From the NCBI GenBank assembly GCA_031296355.1, contig JARLFX010000066.1, forward strand, positions 1 through 46,052: DNA of 46,052 bases, read 5' to 3'. Made by a program: the position numbers and the translations under genes. The notes beneath the pieces were generated by a model. It was not told the origin of the DNA, searched no databases, and was given only the letters and a program-made list of their open reading frames with translations. Position 1 is the first letter of the stretch. The number at the start of each line of letters is the position of its first letter. Positions 41,144-46,052 of this stretch are shown here, one piece after another. Source of the stretch: Acidobacteriaceae bacterium. Lineage in GTDB: Bacteria; Acidobacteriota; Terriglobia; Terriglobales; Acidobacteriaceae.

Positions 41144-41739
41144 GCGAGGTTTCCTGTCCGCACGCGGTCTTTGATCTTCACCGCAGGATTGCCGGAGTAG
41201 ACACCCCAGGGTTCCAACGTGCGGGTGGCGATCGAGCCGAGGCCGAGTATCGCGCCTTCACCGACGTTTACGCCGGGCCCGACAGACGCACGCGCGCAGA
41301 CCCAGGCGTAGGCATCGATCCGCATGGTATAGGCGATGAGGGGAAAGGCGGGGTCGTTGTAATCATGCGTTGCGCCACACACGTACGACTCCTGCGATAG
41401 GATGACGTGCGATCCCAGATGCATGGGCGCAGGGTTGTAGATCTCCACGCCATCACCGGCGGTGACCTGGTCGGCGCAGATGAGGTTCCAGGGAGCCCAG
41501 ACCTTGCTGGCAGGGTAAAAGTGGCAATGCGGCCCCATGGTCGCGCCGAAGCTGCGCAGCAGGAAGGCACGCCATGCATGCAATGGCCGCGGCGAGGTGC
41601 GATAGAGCAGCAGCCAGCAGATATTCCAGCATAGGCGGCGAAGACGATTACTCAGGCTGAAGGCGGGCCGCAGATATGGGTCGGGGGCAGCATCATGTGT
41701 GATCGCTTCCGATGCGTGGTAGGCAATCTCTTTAGGCAT
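41140..41739 (-). CDS. WcaF-like colanic-acid-type acetyltransferase
   Basis: A 199-residue left-handed beta-helix acyltransferase of the hexapeptide-repeat type, which acetylates an exopolysaccharide sugar using acetyl-CoA. N-terminal FSLSNRLRRLCWNICWLLLY, a core with hexapeptide repeats (ILSQESYVCGATHDYNDPAF), the conserved histidine of that segment, and the closing GVYSGNPAVKIKDR match WcaF. It is packed between a family 4 glycosyltransferase (2-bp gap) and the family 2 enzyme (4-base overlap), so it is part of one operon. Confidence 0.88.
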   Translation of the reverse strand: MPKEIAYHASEAITHDAAPDPYLRPAFSLSNRLRRLCWNICWLLLYRTSPRPLHAWRAFLLRSFGATMGPHCHFYPASKVWAPWNLICADQVTAGDGVEIYNPAPMHLGSHVILSQESYVCGATHDYNDPAFPLIAYTMRIDAYAWVCARASVGPGVNVGEGAILGLGSIATRTLEPWGVYSGNPAVKIKDRVRTGNLA

Positions 41740-41741
41740 GC

Positions 41742-42905
41742 TTATCTCCGCGCTTCACGTGTGATTTCTTCAAAGATGCGAATGATGGCCTTCGCGTTCT
41801 CCCTCATATCATAGTGTGCGCGGAAGCAGTCGAGCGCATTGGCAGACATCTGTTCGCGCTCCGCGGCTGGAGTTTGGATCCACGCGGTAAGCAGGTTGAG
41901 CGTGCCTTCAGCGGTATCCAGCTGCACAAAAGCAGCGCCGGCTGCCTGGATATCTTCAGCGATATTGACCTTGTCCGCGAGCAGCGCAGGTTTTCCGCAG
42001 GCAAGCGCCTCGGCCACCACGATGCCAAAATTTTCCTGGTGCGACGGCAGCACAAAGGCCTCGCAGCCGAAGTAGGCGCCCCACTTCAGATCACCTCGCA
42101 GCATGCCGGGCCAGTGAACACGGTCTGCGATGCCTGCGGCAGCAGCGCGTGCCTGTAGCTCTGGAACCCAGTTGATCTGATCGGGGCCGGCTATCACGAG
42201 TTGCAGATCGGGCGCTGCAGCGGCGATTTGCGCGAAGGCGTCAATCAGCAGATCGCAGCCCTTCTTCGGATGGATGCGGCTAAGGTAAAGCAGGTAAGGC
42301 TTGCCAGCCAGTGCAGGATACTGCGCAAAGAATGCGTCGCGGTATATAGCTGGATCGCCTGTCGGCCCGCTGGCGCCGTAGGGGACAACCGTAGGCTTCC
42401 AGCTATGCAGCCAGAAACTCTGTTCGGCCAGCCGCGCCTCTGCGCCAGCCGTGAACAGGACGCGATGGGCGGCCCGCAGAATCCAGAATTGTGCCGTGAG
42501 CCAGTAGATCCACTTCTTCATGTGCTTCAGGCGCGATGCACGCTTGAAGTAGGGATCGAGCATGCCGTGCGGGAAGACGACATAGGGCAGCTTCCCCGCG
42601 AACGATTTCCACGCGGCATAGCCAGTAAATGTCCACAGACCATGAACCACCGCGCCGTCGAAACGCTGGCGGTTTGTGCGAAGCCAGGGGATGAGCTGGG
42701 GATTGGCGCCGTAGGTAGAGCCGCGCGGGCCCAGCGGATGGACGGTGAACTGAAGTTCGCGAAGAAAAGGCGCATCAGGATCGTCGAGCGTAACCACTTC
42801 GCCGCTATGGCCCATAGCTGTGTAACTGGCGAGGATGCGGCGTACCGACTCCGCAGGGCCGCCAGCTGCGGGATCAAGCGTGTCAATGACGTGCAAGATG
42901 CGCAT
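41742..42905 (-). CDS. Family 4 glycosyltransferase (first of two)
   Basis: A 387-residue GT-B glycosyltransferase. The acceptor half starts MRILHVIDTLDPAAGGPAES, the donor half has LYLSRIHPKKGCDLLIDAF and the nucleotide-sugar motif E-x7-E in PSHQENFGIVVAEALACGKP. It is cytoplasmic and probably adds a sugar to the lipid-linked repeat unit. ATG 42905 gives the typical start; the frame is open to 42956 but overlaps the preceding gene. It has a 1-bp gap to the neighbouring glycosyltransferase. Confidence 0.9.
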   Translation of the reverse strand: MRILHVIDTLDPAAGGPAESVRRILASYTAMGHSGEVVTLDDPDAPFLRELQFTVHPLGPRGSTYGANPQLIPWLRTNRQRFDGAVVHGLWTFTGYAAWKSFAGKLPYVVFPHGMLDPYFKRASRLKHMKKWIYWLTAQFWILRAAHRVLFTAGAEARLAEQSFWLHSWKPTVVPYGASGPTGDPAIYRDAFFAQYPALAGKPYLLYLSRIHPKKGCDLLIDAFAQIAAAAPDLQLVIAGPDQINWVPELQARAAAAGIADRVHWPGMLRGDLKWGAYFGCEAFVLPSHQENFGIVVAEALACGKPALLADKVNIAEDIQAAGAAFVQLDTAEGTLNLLTAWIQTPAAEREQMSANALDCFRAHYDMRENAKAIIRIFEEITREARR

Positions 42906-42906
42906 A

Positions 42907-44130
42907 CTAAGAGAGAGTCTTTCCAGTGATGGAGGACAGCGCGCGGCGAAGGCCACGGATATCTTCGTCGAAGCCCCATTTGCTCACGCGCTCAAGCGCA
43001 TTGCGTCCCATGGTGGAGGCGGTATCCGGTGTGGCAAAGACGCGGCGCAATGCATTGCTCAAAGCCTGTACATCTCCGGCAGGAAAGACGAAGCCGGTAA
43101 CGCCATCTTCTACCAGGTCAGGATAGGAGCCTACATCATCCGAGACGATGACGGGGCAAGCCGCGTTCATCACTTCGTTTACGATCAAGCCCCAGGGTTC
43201 GTAACACGAGGGTAGGACGAAGACGCTGGCAAGGTCAAAGAAGCGTGGCAATTCCGATTGATTGCGGAAGCCGAGAAAGCGGATACTGTCCCAGCCGAGC
43301 TCGCGGGCTCGGGCTTCCAGTGCGGGCCGCTCCTCGCCATCGCCAACGATCAGGAGATAGGGGTGGGGCTCTGCGCCGTCGGAGGAAAGTTGAGCGTAGG
43401 CTTCCATAAGGTCGATGCAGCGCTTTCGCGTCTGAAGTTTTGAGGCGAAGAGAATGACCGGCCGCACGGGATCCAGCCCGAGCTCTGCCCGGAACTCATC
43501 CTGGGTTGGAGCAGCGGCGCTGCTTAGCCGTTGGAAGTATTGATTATCCACGGCGTAGGGCATGAGGAAGAGGGGGAAATCCTTGCCGAGGTAGGTGCGC
43601 CAGTATTCCGTGTTGAGTGCCCCAATGGGCAGTGCCGCGGAGACCAGTCGGCGCAGCATCGCAAAATATAGGCGTTTGGCGGCAAGTGTAACCTGACTGC
43701 GTGGACGATCTTTTAACCAGGGTTCCGCGCGGAGCAGAACCGGAATGCCGAGCAACTTCGCGGCCAGTATTCCATGCAGCGCATTGACGGTGGCGTAACC
43801 ATGTACCCAGAGCGCATCAAACCGGTCGCTGGGGTTTTTACCGCGAAGACGAGACAGGATGCCGTAGTTCAGTGGGGAAGCCACGCTGACTGTTGAGGAA
43901 TCGTGCAGGGACGGCAGAAATTCTGAGTGATAACCTTCCAGCAAAGGCACATCCCACTTGACCTCAACCCCGAAGCCCTGATCCCGGTAGCCGCGAACGG
44001 AGAAATCTGAGCCGAAGAGCACGGTGAGGTCGATATCCGGCTCCTGGGCAACGCGGCGCAGCAGCGGAGCCTGATACTGAATGGGATGGCTCACAAGATA
44101 CGCGAGTTTCAGCTTCTTGTTTTGAGGCAT
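42907..44130 (-). CDS. Family 4 glycosyltransferase (second of two)
   Basis: A 407-residue GT-B glycosyltransferase. Start KLKLAYLVSHPIQYQAPLLR, donor half with VILFASKLQTRKRCIDLMEA and the E-x7-E motif in PSCYEPWGLIVNEVMNAACP. The start resembles a subgroup acting on exopolysaccharide or teichuronic-acid-type acceptors. It follows the export protein gene by 22 bp and precedes the other family 4 enzyme by 1 bp. The two family 4 enzymes are only distantly alike, so they probably add different sugars. Confidence 0.9.
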   Translation of the reverse strand: MPQNKKLKLAYLVSHPIQYQAPLLRRVAQEPDIDLTVLFGSDFSVRGYRDQGFGVEVKWDVPLLEGYHSEFLPSLHDSSTVSVASPLNYGILSRLRGKNPSDRFDALWVHGYATVNALHGILAAKLLGIPVLLRAEPWLKDRPRSQVTLAAKRLYFAMLRRLVSAALPIGALNTEYWRTYLGKDFPLFLMPYAVDNQYFQRLSSAAAPTQDEFRAELGLDPVRPVILFASKLQTRKRCIDLMEAYAQLSSDGAEPHPYLLIVGDGEERPALEARARELGWDSIRFLGFRNQSELPRFFDLASVFVLPSCYEPWGLIVNEVMNAACPVIVSDDVGSYPDLVEDGVTGFVFPAGDVQALSNALRRVFATPDTASTMGRNALERVSKWGFDEDIRGLRRALSSITGKTLS

Positions 44131-44152
44131 TATAGGCTGTAACTCCAGGGTT

Positions 44153-45151
44153 TTAGCGTGTGGCTACTACGACGGCTATCGATGCGGCGCCAAGCAGCGT
44201 TCCAAGGCCGCCGGCTTTAATCGCCGACTTCCATGTGCTGCTGGGCACATAAACGATGTCATCCGCTTCAAGAATCGGATCCGGATCTTTGCCATCCACC
44301 ACCCGGGAGAGATTGACGGGGACAGCCGTGCGTGTAGTCCCGGTTGTGCGAATGATGCGCACGTCGCCCTGCTTGGCCTCGAAGAGTACCCCGTTGGCGG
44401 TTGCGAGCGCGTCGATCAGTGTGGTGGGCGAATTCGATTTCAGTGGAAATACGCCCTGGCCCTTGACGGCGCCCAACACATAATACGAGCCGAGGTGCGA
44501 GACGATGATGGTGTCTCCGGAGAATACCGGGATATTGGAAGCCGCGCTCTGCATGGGGTCAACGCCAAGATCGACCACGATAGGCTGTGGCACTGAGGGA
44601 CGAAGGATGGTGATGACGTGGCTTGCGTCAGCATTCATGCCACCCGCAGCGTCCAGCGCATCCAGCAGATGGCGATTTACTGCCGCACTGATCAGCGCCT
44701 GGCCCTTGACCTCGCCCAGCACATTGATGAGATGGTTCGGCGTCTCAGTAACCTGGATGTTGACCTGTGGATTGACGTACATGCCTGCATCCATAAGAGC
44801 CGCGGCTACCTTTTTCTCGGCCTGCTGTACGGTCAGACCGCGTACGGGGACAAGCCCGATCAGGGGCAGCAGGATGGTGCCGTCCGCGGATACACGCACG
44901 GTCGGGGTGTAGTCGGGGGAGCCGTAGATGTGAAAATTGAGCAGATCACCCTGTTCCAGCACAAGCGTTGGATCCTGCGGGAAGAGAATTGCTTGATCGG
45001 TGGTGGGCACAACTGGAATATTCACAGGTGTCTTTGCGCCAATACCACTGCCTGCGAACTGCGCATGCGCCGGGATGCATAGCGTAAGGCATAACAACGC
45101 AACAGTGGCAGAGATAATGCGATGCATCGTTCTGGAGAAAATATGAGCCAT
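44153..45151 (-). CDS. Polysaccharide export protein (Wza-like)
   Basis: A 332-residue protein with signal peptide (IISATVALLCLTLCIPAHAQ), a poly_export beta domain (LEQGDLLNFHIYGSPDYTPT) and two soluble-ligand-binding (SLBB) repeats (INVLGEVKGQALISAAVNRH and YVLGAVKGQGVFPLKSNSPT). A C-terminal hydrophobic segment (GGLGTLLGAASIAVVVAT) may cross the outer membrane. No lipobox cysteine is present, unlike E. coli Wza. ATG 45151 lies 2 bases after the kinase stop, so translation is coupled; 45202 would overlap the kinase gene. Confidence 0.9.
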   Translation of the reverse strand: MAHIFSRTMHRIISATVALLCLTLCIPAHAQFAGSGIGAKTPVNIPVVPTTDQAILFPQDPTLVLEQGDLLNFHIYGSPDYTPTVRVSADGTILLPLIGLVPVRGLTVQQAEKKVAAALMDAGMYVNPQVNIQVTETPNHLINVLGEVKGQALISAAVNRHLLDALDAAGGMNADASHVITILRPSVPQPIVVDLGVDPMQSAASNIPVFSGDTIIVSHLGSYYVLGAVKGQGVFPLKSNSPTTLIDALATANGVLFEAKQGDVRIIRTTGTTRTAVPVNLSRVVDGKDPDPILEADDIVYVPSSTWKSAIKAGGLGTLLGAASIAVVVATR

Positions 45152-45153
45152 GG

Positions 45154-46052
45154 CTATTCTTTCTCCTTTTCCGCAGAACGCTGCTGCGAGGAAGCTTCCC
45201 ATCCGGTTGAGTCCACTCCGTAGTAGGTGAAACCGGAGTAGCCGTAGTAGCCGTAGTATTCCGGCGAACTGAGATCGACTGCATTCAATATGATGCCGGT
45301 AATGGGTGCGCCAGCGCGTGCCAGCAGGTCGCGCGCGCGACGTACAACGTGCTTGCTGGATTTGCCGTGGCGAACCACCAGTGCAACGGCATCAGCCTGG
45401 CGCGCCAGGATTACGCCGTCGGTGACGGAAAGGATAGGCGGCGAATCAAGAACGACATGGCTGTAAATCCCGGCGCAGGTCTTGAGCAACTGGCTCATCA
45501 CCTCCGAACCCACCATCTCCGTGGGGAAGGGGGGCACGGGGCCACTGGGGAGTATGTCGAGATTTGGAATCTCAGGCACGGTCTGGACGGTCTCTTGAAG
45601 CGTTGTGGCGCCGGTTAGGACGGTGGTCAGTCCGGTCTTTCCAGCCAGCCCGAAGCGATGGTGCACGGTAGGACGGCGCAGATCGGCATCGATCAGCAGA
45701 ACGCGAGTATCGCGCTGGGCAAGCACCGCTGCAATATTGGTTGCGGTGGTCGTCTTGCCTTCGGATGGCGTCGCGCTGGTGATGAGAATGATCTTCGGCG
45801 GCGTGCCTGCGGTGGAGAGCAGGAGAGAGGTGCGGAGCGAGCGGAACGACTCAGCGAAGTGCGATTTGGGCTGCACCAGCACGCTGACGTTGCGTTGCGC
45901 GATCGTGAGCTTCTCCTGCGTATCGCCGCTGATCTTGCGGGCGCGGGGAATAATAGCCAGGGAAGGCAGCTCGGTGATGCTTTCGATCTCCGCGATGCTG
46001 CGCAGGCCGGTGTCAAGCGATTCCATCAGGAAGGCTAGAATGACGCCGCCAA
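45154..46052 (-). CDS. Tyrosine-protein kinase / chain-length regulator (Wzc-like), partial
   Basis: The 5' part lies beyond the window; 298 residues are visible. It begins with the end of the second membrane helix (GGVILAFLMESLDTGL), followed by the kinase domain: Walker A SATPSEGKTTTATN, Walker A' VLLIDADLRRP, Walker B VVLDSPP. The C-terminus has a tyrosine cluster (SPEYYGYYGYSGFTYYG), which is the autophosphorylation tail. Phosphorylation of this tail controls polymer length in Wzc systems. It is upstream of the export protein in the same operon. Confidence 0.93.
   Translation of the reverse strand, partial: GGVILAFLMESLDTGLRSIAEIESITELPSLAIIPRARKISGDTQEKLTIAQRNVSVLVQPKSHFAESFRSLRTSLLLSTAGTPPKIILITSATPSEGKTTTATNIAAVLAQRDTRVLLIDADLRRPTVHHRFGLAGKTGLTTVLTGATTLQETVQTVPEIPNLDILPSGPVPPFPTEMVGSEVMSQLLKTCAGIYSHVVLDSPPILSVTDGVILARQADAVALVVRHGKSSKHVVRRARDLLARAGAPITGIILNAVDLSSPEYYGYYGYSGFTYYGVDSTGWEASSQQRSAEKEKE

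Overview
The window looks like chromosome from a GC-rich acidobacterium, most likely class Terriglobia (the Terriglobus, Granulicella, Edaphobacter group). This is inferred from protein character: an acidobacterial VWFA-related protein, the CcmH variant with an MCPCGC motif, tiny DUF3309-type and lmo0937-type membrane proteins, and a short dispersed intergenic repeat. No rRNA or tRNA gene is present to confirm it. I see no phage, insertion sequence or CRISPR array. Most genes are housekeeping.

Layout. 1-984: a truncated secreted molybdopterin-fold protein and a solitary nuoI. 1077-4873: cobalamin-dependent methionine synthase split into two overlapping ORFs. 5036-5954: a degenerate receiver protein and a glucosaminidase, separated by a terminator. 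6047-7849: a SAM-I riboswitch with an intrinsic terminator, then a threonine-synthase-like PLP enzyme overlapping a CysO-like sulfur carrier. 8097-8629: two tiny membrane proteins. 8706-15197 (minus): the proteostasis cluster tig, clpP, clpX, lon. 15342-19587: a mutarotase-like lipoprotein, a family 5 uracil-DNA glycosylase, two related 32-35 residue membrane peptides, a YtxH-like protein, a cupin and an AT-rich secreted protein. 19655-24888 (minus): clpC, then lolC, an AhpD-like gene and lolD. 24979-29945: alcohol dehydrogenase, VWFA protein, ychF, DUF4149 protein and htpX. 30065-34142 (minus): a cytochrome c maturation operon (ccmF, ccmH, two CcmI-like proteins). 34270-40310: response regulator, glycine-zipper secreted protein, enolase, acyltransferase and phosphoglycerate mutase. 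40307-46052 (minus): an exopolysaccharide operon (tyrosine kinase, export protein, three glycosyltransferases, acetyltransferase).

The most interesting system is at 6047-7849. A SAM riboswitch normally controls methionine and cysteine genes, yet here it precedes a threonine-synthase homolog. The gene overlapping that enzyme's end encodes a close relative of CysO, the carrier that feeds sulfide to the PLP enzyme CysM in Mycobacterium. I infer that the enzyme may use O-phosphohomoserine plus thiocarboxylated carrier to make homocysteine, which the split methionine synthase 1.2 kb upstream would methylate. The carrier ends in Gly-Gly-Ser-Cys, so it would need trimming before activation. This is a hypothesis from sequence and context only.

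Other points worth attention are a trigger factor with a histidine-rich N-terminal tail, the twin membrane peptides with a Shine-Dalgarno-masking hairpin, a Crp-type site placed as a class II activator site upstream of enolase, and two adjacent proteins that share a CcmI-type helical hairpin.
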